Assembly: GCA_024235035.1 (NCBI GenBank)
Contig: JACKNE010000009.1
Span: 62,001-126,000 of the forward strand
Direction: 5' to 3'
Source of the DNA: Gammaproteobacteria bacterium
GTDB lineage: Bacteria; Pseudomonadota; Gammaproteobacteria; Competibacterales; Competibacteraceae
DNA length: 64,000 bases
The notes beneath the pieces were generated by a model. That model searched no databases. It was not told the DNA's origin and worked only from the letters and a program-made list of their open reading frames with translations. This document shows positions 9,019-17,266 of this stretch, in pieces. Every line of letters starts with the position of its first letter. The stretch's first letter is position 1. Position numbers and translations under genes: made by a program.

Positions 9019-10098
9019 TCAGCCGTGGCGCTTCTGGAAATCCGCCATGAAATCGACCAAGGACTGGACACCTGCCAGCGGCATGGCATTGTAAATGCTG
9101 GCGCGCATCCCGCCGACCGAGCGGTGACCGGACAACGTCAACAGTCCAGCGGACTTGGCTTCAGCCAAAAACGGTTTGTCCAGCACTGCGTCGGGCAGAG
9201 TGAACGGCACGTTCATCCACGACCGGTAAGCCGGATCGACCGGATTCTGGTAGAAGCCGGAGGCATCGATGGCTTGATACAACAAATCAGCCTTGGCCTG
9301 GTTGCGTTCACCCATCGCTGCCAGACCGCCTTGCGCCTTCAGCCATTGGAACACCAGTCCAGCGATGTACCAAGCATAGGTCGGCGGGGTATTGTACATT
9401 GACCCATCCTTGGCCATCACCGCGTAATCCAACAGGGTCGGCGTGCCAGCGATCGTGTGACCCATGAGATCTTCGCGGATCAACACAATGGTCAAACCCG
9501 CCGGACCGATATTTTTTTGAGCACCGGCGTAGATCACCCCAAACTTACCGACGTCCAGAGGACGCGATAGCAAAGTGGACGAGAAATCCGCCGCCAAAGG
9601 GATGCCAACCTCGGGAACTGTATGCATCTCGACGCCATTGATCGTTTCATTGGGCGTGTAGTGCAGATAAGCTGCCTCCGGGTCGCATGTCCAAGTCTCA
9701 CGTGCTGGAACGGTCGTGAAGTTGACCGCTTCGGAGTTGGCGGCAATGTTGACCTGGCAGAACTTCCTGGCCTCGGAAATCGCTTTCTTCGACCATTGCC
9801 CGGTGTTGAGATAATCAGCCTTGCCCTTGCCGCGCAGCAGATTCATGGGAACCATGGCGAACTGGTTGGAAGCGCCGCCTTGCAAGAACAGCACCTTGTA
9901 GTTGGCCGGGACATCGAGCAGTTCGCGCAGATCCGCCTCAGCCTGCTCGGCGATCGAGACGAACTCCTTGCCGCGATGGCTCATTTCCATCACCGACATA
10001 CCGGAACCGCGCCAATCGAGCATCTCAGCCTTGGCTTGTTCCAGAACCGCCTCGGGCAGCATGGCGGGACCTGCGCTAAAATTGTAGGGACGTGGCAT
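9019..10098 (-). CDS. serC: Phosphoserine aminotransferase
   Basis: A 359-residue PLP enzyme converting 3-phosphohydroxypyruvate and glutamate to phosphoserine and 2-oxoglutarate; the homologue in E. coli also acts in pyridoxal phosphate synthesis. The N-terminus MPRPYNFSAGPAMLPEAVL is typical, and GAQKNIGPAG contains the PLP-binding lysine. An ATG three codons upstream (10107) abuts the GAAGG sequence. The ATG at 10098 has that Shine-Dalgarno at normal spacing, so it is preferred. It precedes serA and is divergent from galU. Confidence 0.96.
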   Translation of the reverse strand: MPRPYNFSAGPAMLPEAVLEQAKAEMLDWRGSGMSVMEMSHRGKEFVSIAEQAEADLRELLDVPANYKVLFLQGGASNQFAMVPMNLLRGKGKADYLNTGQWSKKAISEARKFCQVNIAANSEAVNFTTVPARETWTCDPEAAYLHYTPNETINGVEMHTVPEVGIPLAADFSSTLLSRPLDVGKFGVIYAGAQKNIGPAGLTIVLIREDLMGHTIAGTPTLLDYAVMAKDGSMYNTPPTYAWYIAGLVFQWLKAQGGLAAMGERNQAKADLLYQAIDASGFYQNPVDPAYRSWMNVPFTLPDAVLDKPFLAEAKSAGLLTLSGHRSVGGMRASIYNAMPLAGVQSLVDFMADFQKRHG

Positions 10099-10254
10099 TT
10101 TGAACATCCTTCATGACCGCGGAGAAACGCGGCGCATGGTAGCAGAAACGTCGGAGTTGGACACCCTGACTTGTTCGTGATGCTGCGATGCCGCACAATG
10201 CCTGATCATGAACGACGCTGCAACACACATCGAATAACGAGCGAGGTAACCACA

Positions 10255-11169
10255 GTGAAACGGCAAGTGCGCAAGGCGGTTTTTCCCGTCGCTGGCCTGG
10301 GGACGCGGTTCCTGCCGGCGACCAAGGCCAGCCCCAAGGAAATGCTGCCCATTGTCGATAAACCGCTGATCCAGTATGCGGTCGAGGAAGCGGTGGCGGC
10401 GGGCGTGGATACCCTGATCTTCATCATCGGTCGCACCAAGAACGCTATCGCCGATCACTTCGATAAAGCCTATGAGTTGGAAGCGGAATTGGAAGCCCGC
10501 CACAAGACCGACCTCCTCAAGGTAGTCCGCGGCATCGTGCCTAACGGCGTGGAGTGCGTCTACATCCGCCAAGCCGAGGCCTTGGGACTGGGCCATGCGG
10601 TCCTGTGCGCCCGGCCAGCCGTCGGCGAAGAACCCTTCGCGGTGATCCTGGCCGACGACCTGATCGAAGAGAGCCGCCAGGAAGGTGGCGTCATGAGTCA
10701 GATGACTCGGCACTTCAATAAATATCAGTGCTCGATCCTAGGCGTGGAGCGGGTGCCGATCACCGAATCCGACAAATATGGCATCGTCCATCCTTTGCCG
10801 TTCGCGACCCGGCTTAGCAACGTGGATGGCATCATCGAGAAGCCAAAACCCGAAAAGGCGCCTTCCGATCTAGCGGTGGTGGGACGCTATATCTTGACCT
10901 CACGGATTTTCGACTTACTGACGAATATTCCACGGGGAGCTGGCAATGAGATCCAGTTGACGGATGGCATCGCCGCGCTGCTGAACGAAGAACAGGTATT
11001 GGCTTACGAGTTCACAGGGCGACGCCATGACTGTGGCAATAAGCTCGGTTATCTGGTGGCGACCGTCGAATACGGTTTGCGCCATCCAGAACTGGGCGAG
11101 CAGTTCCAAGCCTACCTGCAATCCTATGGCTGCCAGTTTGGCGATTTCACTCGACCCGTCGAAGATTGA
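10255..11169 (+). CDS. galU: UTP--glucose-1-phosphate uridylyltransferase
   Basis: A 304-residue nucleotidyltransferase making UDP-glucose for LPS, exopolysaccharide or trehalose synthesis. The signature GLGTRFLPATKASPKEMLP is at residues ~12-30. The sugar-binding region includes LADDLIEE and VVGRYIL. The start is a GTG at 10255, 8 bases after GAGG; an upstream ATG in frame would add 28 non-conserved residues. ackA follows 18 bp downstream, which suggests one transcript. UDP-glucose would feed the surface glycan genes at 50-56 kb. Confidence 0.95.
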   Translation: MKRQVRKAVFPVAGLGTRFLPATKASPKEMLPIVDKPLIQYAVEEAVAAGVDTLIFIIGRTKNAIADHFDKAYELEAELEARHKTDLLKVVRGIVPNGVECVYIRQAEALGLGHAVLCARPAVGEEPFAVILADDLIEESRQEGGVMSQMTRHFNKYQCSILGVERVPITESDKYGIVHPLPFATRLSNVDGIIEKPKPEKAPSDLAVVGRYILTSRIFDLLTNIPRGAGNEIQLTDGIAALLNEEQVLAYEFTGRRHDCGNKLGYLVATVEYGLRHPELGEQFQAYLQSYGCQFGDFTRPVED

Positions 11170-11187
11170 GCCCAGGAGGAAACGATC

Positions 11188-12465
11188 ATGTCCCAGGGTC
11201 TGCTCGTTCTCAACGCCGGTTCGTCCAGCATCAAATTCTCGGTGTTCGCCCTGCCCGCAGATAGCGGTCCGTTGGCGCTAGTATGCCGAGGTTTGCAGGA
11301 AAACATCGGCGAGGGCAATCCTCATTTCAAGGCGTTCGATCACACTGGACAGGTATTGGCTGATATCCGATTGACATCGCCCTCCGGTGAGTACCGGAAG
11401 CTAGGGCCCGATCATCGACGCCGAGCCAGCGATGCGTCATCGGCGTGTCATCCCTCCACAACAGCGGCGATTTACGATCACCAGGCGGCCCTGCGTGATC
11501 TACTGGCCTGGCTGGAAAAAACGCCTGGCTTGCCGGAAATCATCGCGGCAGGCCATCGGGTCGTGCATGGCGGCGCAGAATACAGCGACCCACAGCGACT
11601 GACCCCGGAGATCATCGCCCGCCTGGAGCGTTTCGTACCGCTGGCGCCGCTCCACCAGCCACACAATCTGGCCGGTATCCGCGCCTTGAGCGCCGTGCGG
11701 CCCGATCTACCGCAGATCGGTTGTTTCGACACCGCATTTCACTATGTCCAACCGGAACTCGCCAAACTGTTCGCTCTGCCGCGCACCTATCGCGAGGAAG
11801 GCGTGCGACGCTACGGTTTTCATGGACTGTCCTACGAATACATCGCCGGTGTCTTGGCTGAAATCATGGAAACGCCCGCGACCGGTCGCGTGGTGGTGGC
11901 CCATCTCGGCAATGGCGCCAGCATGTGTGCGATGCGCGACGGGCGCAGCGTGGCCAGCACCATGGGTTTTACGGCTGTAGAGGGCTTGCCGATGGGCACT
12001 CGCACGGGGTCTCTAGATCCTGGAGTGTTGCTCTATCTGATCGAACAGCACGGCATGGGCGCCAAGGACTTGACTAATCTGTTGTACAAACAATCGGGCC
12101 TGCTAGGACTATCGGGCATCAGCAACGACATGCGTGAATTGTTGGCCAGCTCCGATCCTAACGCTAAGCTGGCGGTCGATTATTTTTGCTACCGTATCGC
12201 TCGTGAGCTCGGCTCGCTGGCCGCAGCGCTGGGTGGACTCGATGCACTGGTGTTTACCGGCGGCATTGGTGAACACGCGGCAGCGGTGCGTGAACAGGTC
12301 TGCACCCACTCGGCCTGGTTGGGAATTGAAATGGATGCGGCGGCCAATGCCGATGGCGGTCAGCGCATCGACCGCGCTGGCAGCCGAACAGCGGTGTGGG
12401 TGTTGCCCACCAATGAGGAACTCGTCATCGCCCAGCATACCCGGCAACGGGTGGTAGACGGATAG
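11188..12465 (+). CDS. ackA: Acetate kinase
   Basis: A 425-residue ASKHA-fold kinase interconverting acetate plus ATP and acetyl phosphate. LNAGSSSIKF at the N-terminus is the phosphate-binding motif. GHRVVHGG, FDTAFH, HLGNGASM and FTGGIGEHA follow in the expected order. It is ~25 residues longer than usual, mainly from a basic insert near residues 70-95. A Shine-Dalgarno AGGAGG precedes the ATG. No phosphotransacetylase (pta) is adjacent. The BtuF-like gene follows after 10 bp. Confidence 0.95.
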   Translation: MSQGLLVLNAGSSSIKFSVFALPADSGPLALVCRGLQENIGEGNPHFKAFDHTGQVLADIRLTSPSGEYRKLGPDHRRRASDASSACHPSTTAAIYDHQAALRDLLAWLEKTPGLPEIIAAGHRVVHGGAEYSDPQRLTPEIIARLERFVPLAPLHQPHNLAGIRALSAVRPDLPQIGCFDTAFHYVQPELAKLFALPRTYREEGVRRYGFHGLSYEYIAGVLAEIMETPATGRVVVAHLGNGASMCAMRDGRSVASTMGFTAVEGLPMGTRTGSLDPGVLLYLIEQHGMGAKDLTNLLYKQSGLLGLSGISNDMRELLASSDPNAKLAVDYFCYRIARELGSLAAALGGLDALVFTGGIGEHAAAVREQVCTHSAWLGIEMDAAANADGGQRIDRAGSRTAVWVLPTNEELVIAQHTRQRVVDG

Positions 12466-12475
12466 GGCCAGGTTT

Positions 12476-13345
12476 TTGGACGGTTCCTCTGAGACGGCAT
12501 TGGTTGCTCTGACCGACGCTCTAGGCATCCGCCACGCGCCGGCAGAAAGGCCGGCGCGCATCGTTTCGCTGGTGCCCAGCATCACCGAGTTGCTCTTTGC
12601 CCTGAAGCTGGCCGATCACATCGTCGGACGTACTCACTACTGCATCCATCCTCAACCAGCGGTGGCGACCATTCCCAGTGTCGGCGGCACCAAAAAGATC
12701 CACTACGCCCGCTTACGGGCGCTCCAACCGACCCACATCATCCTCAACATCGACGAAAATCCACGGGAACTGGCGGAACGGCTGAGCAAGGATGGCTTTC
12801 AGATCATCGTCACCCATCCATTGGCCCCCGAGGACAACCTGCCGCTTTACCGACTATTAGGCAAAATTTTCCACCGTGAAGCGGAAGCGGAGCGGTTGGC
12901 AGCAGGCTTCGAACGGGCGCTGGCCGAACTGCATCAGCAAGACTGGCCTCGACAACAGGTGTTGTACCTGATCTGGCGTCAACCGTGGATGGGCGTCAGC
13001 CGCGAGACCTACATTGCCCGAATGCTGGCGCTGGTCGGCTGGGACACGCTGCCGACGGAATCGGCAACGCGCTATCCCGTGCTGGATCTGAACCACGCCT
13101 TGCTGGACAGCGCCGATCTGATCCTGTTCAGCAGTGAGCCGTACCGCTTCCAGCGCGCCGACCTGGAAGCTTTCGCTCGTAACTACGGCTGCCCACTGGA
13201 GAAACTGCAGCTGATCGACGGGGAAATGACTGCATGGTACGGCAGCCGAGCCATCGCCGGGTTAGCGTACTTGGGACGGCTGGCTCAGGCGGCCCAGAAT
13301 TCTGCAATCGTCGTCAGCCAGATTGCCGAAAAAACGACAACCTGA
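12476..13345 (+). CDS. BtuF-like helical-backbone metal-receptor protein without signal peptide
   Basis: A 289-residue protein of the TroA/BtuF substrate-binding fold. The core RIVSLVPSITELLFALKL, then VGGTKKIHYARLRALQPTHIIL, is that of vitamin B12 or iron-chelate binding proteins. The long mid helix and C-terminal lobe (PVLDLNHALLDSADLILF) are also present. No signal peptide or lipobox is visible, so the product appears cytosolic, unlike true BtuF. The start is a TTG at 12476, 10 bp after ackA; no ATG is available before the conserved core. No ABC transporter genes are adjacent. The ligand is unknown. Confidence 0.82.
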   Translation: MDGSSETALVALTDALGIRHAPAERPARIVSLVPSITELLFALKLADHIVGRTHYCIHPQPAVATIPSVGGTKKIHYARLRALQPTHIILNIDENPRELAERLSKDGFQIIVTHPLAPEDNLPLYRLLGKIFHREAEAERLAAGFERALAELHQQDWPRQQVLYLIWRQPWMGVSRETYIARMLALVGWDTLPTESATRYPVLDLNHALLDSADLILFSSEPYRFQRADLEAFARNYGCPLEKLQLIDGEMTAWYGSRAIAGLAYLGRLAQAAQNSAIVVSQIAEKTTT

Positions 13346-13372
13346 CCTACCCGACCAGGCAAGAAGATCGCT

Positions 13373-13639
13373 TCAAGCAGGCATATTGCGGATATGATGG
13401 GTCAGGCGGCTCTTATGACGAGCAGCTTTATTGATGTGAATCAATTTCTTGCGCGCCATGCGATCGACAATGGGCACCGCGATCTGGTACTCGGCCTCAG
13501 CTTTTGCCTTATCCCCGGACTGGATCGCCTTGATCACTCGTTTAATATAAGTACGCAGCATGGATTTCATGCTGGCGTTATGTTGACGATGCGCCTCCGC
13601 TTGGCGGGCGCGTTTCTTTGCTTGCGCAGTATTGGCCAA
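13373..13639 (-). CDS. rpsT: 30S ribosomal protein S20
   Basis: An 88-residue basic protein that binds 16S rRNA in the small subunit. The sequence MANTAQAKKRARQAEAHRQH is diagnostic. The start codon is TTG (UUG), preceded by AAGGAG. E. coli rpsT also uses UUG, where the weak start is part of S20 autoregulation, so the same control is likely here. It is divergent from murJ, an arrangement common in gammaproteobacteria. Confidence 0.97.
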   Translation of the reverse strand: MANTAQAKKRARQAEAHRQHNASMKSMLRTYIKRVIKAIQSGDKAKAEAEYQIAVPIVDRMARKKLIHINKAARHKSRLTHHIRNMPA

Positions 13640-13676
13640 AATAAAAACTCCTTGAGAAAAATCAGTAGGTCATCGA

Positions 13677-13702
13677 CTCTCCTCTCCTGAGGGTAAGGAG
13701 AG
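13677..13702. other. Hairpin in the rpsT leader
   Basis: CTCTCCT and AGGAGAG form a 7-bp stem with a 12-base loop containing CTCCTGAGG. It lies 38 bp upstream of the rpsT start, within the likely 5' leader. It is related in sequence to the CCCTCTCCC hairpins at 8976 and 18764, so it may be a genomic repeat rather than an rpsT control element. Confidence 0.4.
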
Positions 13703-13854
13703 CGGCTGAGAATAAGCAATGACGATGTTCAAGCGCCGAAAAGGGCCGATACTATTGGCGTTTCCTGTTGGCCTGTCAATCCCTGCGCCGCATCGCTGAC
13801 AGCCTGCCACGATCCCGCTATCATCCGCGCCTTCCCTCCAGCAGATGACATTCC

Positions 13855-15390
13855 ATGAGCAAGGCGCTTTTCAAATCCACCGGCGTTGTCAGCGCCATGA
13901 CCTCGTTATCCCGGATAACCGGCTTCATCCGCGACATGATTTACGCGCAACTGTTCGGCGCTGGGGCGGGCACCGATGCTTTCTTCGTCGCCTTCCGCAT
14001 CCCGAATTTCTTACGCCGGTTATTCGCTGAAGGGGCATTCTCACAGGCTTTCGTCCCGGTGTTCTCCGAATATCAGACGCAACGCTCCCAGGAAGCGCTA
14101 CAAGAATTGGTCGATCAGGTTACAGGGACCCTGGGCGCAATCCTGCTGGTTATCACCGCGATTGGCATTCTGACAGCACCGTTGCTGATCCTGGTCTTTG
14201 CACCGGGGTTCACCGCCGATGCCAGCAAATGTGAACTGACGGTCGAGATGCTACGCATCACCTTTCCCTACTTGTTATTCATTTCGCTGACAGCCCTGGC
14301 TGGTGGGATACTGAATAGTTGCGGCAAATTCGCCATCCCCGCCGTGACTCCAGTGCTGCTGAATCTGACCATGATCGCCGCCGCTCTATGGCTAGCGCCC
14401 CTGATGCAGCAACCGGTCGTGGGATTGGCCTGGGGAGTATTCATCGCTGGGATCGTTCAGTTGAGTTTCCAGATCCCGTTTCTACGCCAAGTCAAGCTAC
14501 TACCGCGTCCGCGCTGGGGCTGGGCTTCGCAAGGTGTCCAGCAGGTCTTGAAGTTGATGCTACCCGCCGTCTTCGGTTCCTCAGTCGCACAAGTCAATCT
14601 GTTGATCGATACCTTGCTAGCTTCGTTCCTGGTTTCCGGTAGCGTCAGTTGGCTGTACTACTCGGATCGGTTGGTCGAATTTCCGCTGGGTATTTTTGGC
14701 GTAGCGCTGGGAACGGTGATCCTGCCTCGGTTATCCCGCCAACACGCCAGCGCCCAAACGGACCAATTCTCAAACACCTTGGACTGGGCGTTGCGTTGGG
14801 CGCTACTGATCGGCGCACCAGCCACGGTGGCGTTGATCCTGCTCGCCGGCCCAATGTTGTCAACATTGTTCCAATATGGTCAGTTCAACACCCATGATGT
14901 TGAGATGGCGGCCCGCAGCCTGATGGCGTTCGCGCTGGGCCTGGTGGCGTTCATGCTGATCAAGGTGCTGGCGCCTGGTTTCTATGCTCGTCAGGATACA
15001 CGTAGCCCGGTCAAGTACGGCGTCATCGCCATGGTCGCTAACACCGCGATGGTGCTCATGCTGATCTGGCCTTTGGCCCACGCTGGGCTGGCGCTAGCGA
15101 CTTCGTTGTCGGCTTTCCTCAACGCCGGTTTGCTGTTTTTCAACCTGCGGCGGCGGGATATCTACCAACCACGTCCTGGTTGGAGTCAATTCCTGTTGCA
15201 ATTGGCCGTCGCCAATCTAGCGCTGGGACTGGTGCTGGGGTGGGGAACGGGCGATTTCGAGGATTGGATACACGCCAGCGCCAGCGCTCGCTTATGGCAT
15301 CTCACCATGCTGGTCGTGGCAGGTAGTGGAACTTATCTGTTAGCGATACTGGCGGTGGGAATACGCCCCAAGCACTTGTTGCATGGGTAG
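13855..15390 (+). CDS. murJ: Lipid II flippase MurJ
   Basis: A 511-residue polytopic inner-membrane protein of the MOP superfamily that moves lipid II across the membrane for peptidoglycan synthesis. The N-terminus SGVVSAMTSLSRITGFIRD with the following GAGAGTDAFFVAFRIPNFLRR is diagnostic. About 14 hydrophobic segments are visible, and basic loop residues expected for lipid II binding are present in the first half. The start ATG has only a weak Shine-Dalgarno. In related bacteria ribF often follows murJ; here a convergent gene follows instead. Confidence 0.96.
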   Translation: MSKALFKSTGVVSAMTSLSRITGFIRDMIYAQLFGAGAGTDAFFVAFRIPNFLRRLFAEGAFSQAFVPVFSEYQTQRSQEALQELVDQVTGTLGAILLVITAIGILTAPLLILVFAPGFTADASKCELTVEMLRITFPYLLFISLTALAGGILNSCGKFAIPAVTPVLLNLTMIAAALWLAPLMQQPVVGLAWGVFIAGIVQLSFQIPFLRQVKLLPRPRWGWASQGVQQVLKLMLPAVFGSSVAQVNLLIDTLLASFLVSGSVSWLYYSDRLVEFPLGIFGVALGTVILPRLSRQHASAQTDQFSNTLDWALRWALLIGAPATVALILLAGPMLSTLFQYGQFNTHDVEMAARSLMAFALGLVAFMLIKVLAPGFYARQDTRSPVKYGVIAMVANTAMVLMLIWPLAHAGLALATSLSAFLNAGLLFFNLRRRDIYQPRPGWSQFLLQLAVANLALGLVLGWGTGDFEDWIHASASARLWHLTMLVVAGSGTYLLAILAVGIRPKHLLHG

Positions 15391-15429
15391 ATACTGGCAC
15401 AGCAATACAGGTTCTGACCTTACAACGAT

Positions 15430-16284
15430 TCACTGCCGATAGCGACGCCGTTCGCGGCGACGCAACCGCCACGCCATCCAGAGTTTGCGCAAGGGCACTA
15501 AACGCGTCTGCTGTTCCAGCAAAGGGTAACCTTCCCCGGCGATTTCTTCCAACAGAGCCATCACCAGTTCTAAACGGATCAACAGATGGCATTGCGCATA
15601 GCGGTCGGCTTCAGACAGTGCGCCCAGCGCCCGTCGGTGATAATCGCGGATTCGCTCAGCTTGGAAAGCGAACAGTTGCCGCACCCGGTTCGTGGTTTGC
15701 GCCGCCAACAGGTCATTTGGCCTCACGCCGAAATGTTGCATTTCATCTTCGGGCAGGTAAAAGCGGCCGTGCTGGGTATGATGACGCACCTCGTACAGCA
15801 ACTCGAACAACCGCAGCAACGCTCCGGCTTCATGAGCGAAGCGCGGCGTGGCGCGTCGATCCTGATAACCGGTGATTTCCGCCGCCAGCAATGCTGGAAC
15901 GCTGCCATGCCGATGAAGATATAGGGTTAGTTCGGTGAAGCTCGGATAGGCGTCATAGTCGATATCCATGGCGATCCCATCCAGGATTTCCCGAAAATAC
16001 TCCTCGGGCAAATTGAATGCGGTTAGCTGGGGTTGCAATGCGTGGGTAATCGGATGTTGCGGGGCGCCCTCGTATAATCGACTTAATTCGGCGCGCCACC
16101 AGTCCAGTTTGGCCTGGGCAATCCCAGGATCACGGCACTCTTCAGGAATGCGCATGGTTTCCAGATAAAAAGCCCGCACGGCGACCAAAGCTCGACGCTG
16201 GGTAAGAGACAGCTTCAGCAAGCTATAGCGAAAATCCGAACCTTGCCGAACGGCTAGATTATGACAATAATCGTCTGCAAGCAT
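15430..16284 (-). CDS. Squalene/phytoene synthase-fold protein, probably catalytically altered
   Basis: A 284-residue protein with the overall pattern of squalene/phytoene synthases. It has the AKLDWWRAEL helix, HGSVPALLAAEITGY (the Y..vAg.vG region) and HGRFYLPEDEM (the GR.YLP motif near residue 173). The first aspartate-rich motif (normally DDxxD) is replaced by ETMRIPEEC. The second, next to GRFYLP, reads LLYEVRHHT with no aspartates. Only an acidic DIDYD (107-111) remains in the middle. It therefore resembles the NDUFAF6-like, non-canonical branch rather than HpnD or CrtB. No hopanoid or carotenoid genes are adjacent. Function is unknown. Confidence 0.72.
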   Translation of the reverse strand: MLADDYCHNLAVRQGSDFRYSLLKLSLTQRRALVAVRAFYLETMRIPEECRDPGIAQAKLDWWRAELSRLYEGAPQHPITHALQPQLTAFNLPEEYFREILDGIAMDIDYDAYPSFTELTLYLHRHGSVPALLAAEITGYQDRRATPRFAHEAGALLRLFELLYEVRHHTQHGRFYLPEDEMQHFGVRPNDLLAAQTTNRVRQLFAFQAERIRDYHRRALGALSEADRYAQCHLLIRLELVMALLEEIAGEGYPLLEQQTRLVPLRKLWMAWRLRRRERRRYRQ

Positions 16285-16416
16285 GGTCAGAACCTTTGAA
16301 GAGAAGTCAGGCCATTATGCCGATAAGTATCGGCACACATTATGCTTATTTGAACACAATGAAGGCCGGAAGCGATTTTTTCGGGCTTTTCCCGTATTCA
16401 AAACTGGAGGTTAGCC

Positions 16417-16596
16417 ATGATGACCATGCGTGATATCGAGAAGTTGCCAAGAGGTGAGCGTGCGGTCACGCGCGCATCCTATCAGTACTACCGTGCTGTG
16501 CTACATGGCGCATCCGAGGGGACACGCCAAAGCCTGCGGCGCCAATGGCTGGATGAATTACAACGCCGTTGGCCGGATGTTTGGAAGACCAGTTAG
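16417..16596 (+). CDS. Small hypothetical protein (59 aa)
   Basis: A short ORF starting MMTMRDIEKLPRGERAVTRA and ending RRWPDVWKTS. GGAGG lies 6 bases before the ATG at 16417, and a second ATG follows directly. The product is basic and rich in Arg and Trp, with no signal or membrane segment. A longer frame overlaps it in another phase but has no ribosome site. Function not recognised. Confidence 0.6.
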   Translation: MMTMRDIEKLPRGERAVTRASYQYYRAVLHGASEGTRQSLRRQWLDELQRRWPDVWKTS

Positions 16597-16632
16597 GCGC
16601 TGGTTTTCCAGTGTATGTCGCGATGAGCATTT

Positions 16633-17043
16633 CTATTGACGTTGTTGCGACTCCCGCAACAATTGCTTTTCTCCCTCGCGCAGTTTACCCGCGTGAATGG
16701 TGGACAGCGAACTGTCGTCCTCCTTGAGTTCCTTAGCAACAACATCTGGCGGTGGGTAAGCACCATATTGAACCTTGCCCTCGGCATCGGTCCAGGTATA
16801 GATACGGTCGCTAGGTTGCACAGGAATGGGAGTAGCGGCTTGGCCCTCGGGTGGGCGATTGCCATAATGCACCCGACCCGCCGCATCCTTCCAAGTGTAA
16901 GCTTCGTCGCCAGCTAGCACCAGCCCGCCCGGCAGCGCCAGCAGCAAGCATAACAGCGTCGATTGCCATCTTTTGACAGAGTAACCCTGCCGCGATTTTG
17001 AGAACGGCTTGTTCAGACTGAACAAGTATCTTAGGTCATGCAT
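16633..17043 (-). CDS. DUF4124-domain secreted protein
   Basis: A 136-residue exported protein with a late signal peptide: the hydrophobic stretch STLLCLLLALPGGLVLA at ~28-44 follows a basic N-terminus. Two copies of the DUF4124 motif follow: YTWKDAAGRVHYGNRPP and YTWTDAEGKVQYGAYPP. The tail is charged and helical. DUF4124 proteins are common in gammaproteobacteria and their role is unknown. Periplasmic location is predicted. It is convergent with the 59-residue ORF at 16417. Confidence 0.83.
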   Translation of the reverse strand: MHDLRYLFSLNKPFSKSRQGYSVKRWQSTLLCLLLALPGGLVLAGDEAYTWKDAAGRVHYGNRPPEGQAATPIPVQPSDRIYTWTDAEGKVQYGAYPPPDVVAKELKEDDSSLSTIHAGKLREGEKQLLRESQQRQ

Positions 17044-17266
17044 GGTGCGGTTACCTGACTAGCACTTTACTATGGAATAGTTAAGCGCAATTCCAAGCGC
17101 TGCGCACGCAATCATTCGTCAGGTCATATTGGATTTCACGATGTTAACTTTAGCGTCCATGCGGTAAAGGATTCTTAAGCAAGGCCGATATTCCTGTTAA
17201 ATCATGCCCATCGTTGCCCGTCCCGCTATCGCCCTGCCGGCGGGAGCCAGTCAAGAGGTATCCGCC

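Noticed and set aside
16430..16639. A 69-codon frame overlapping the 59-residue ORF
   Set aside because: It lacks a Shine-Dalgarno, whereas the frame at 16417 has GGAGG at ideal spacing.
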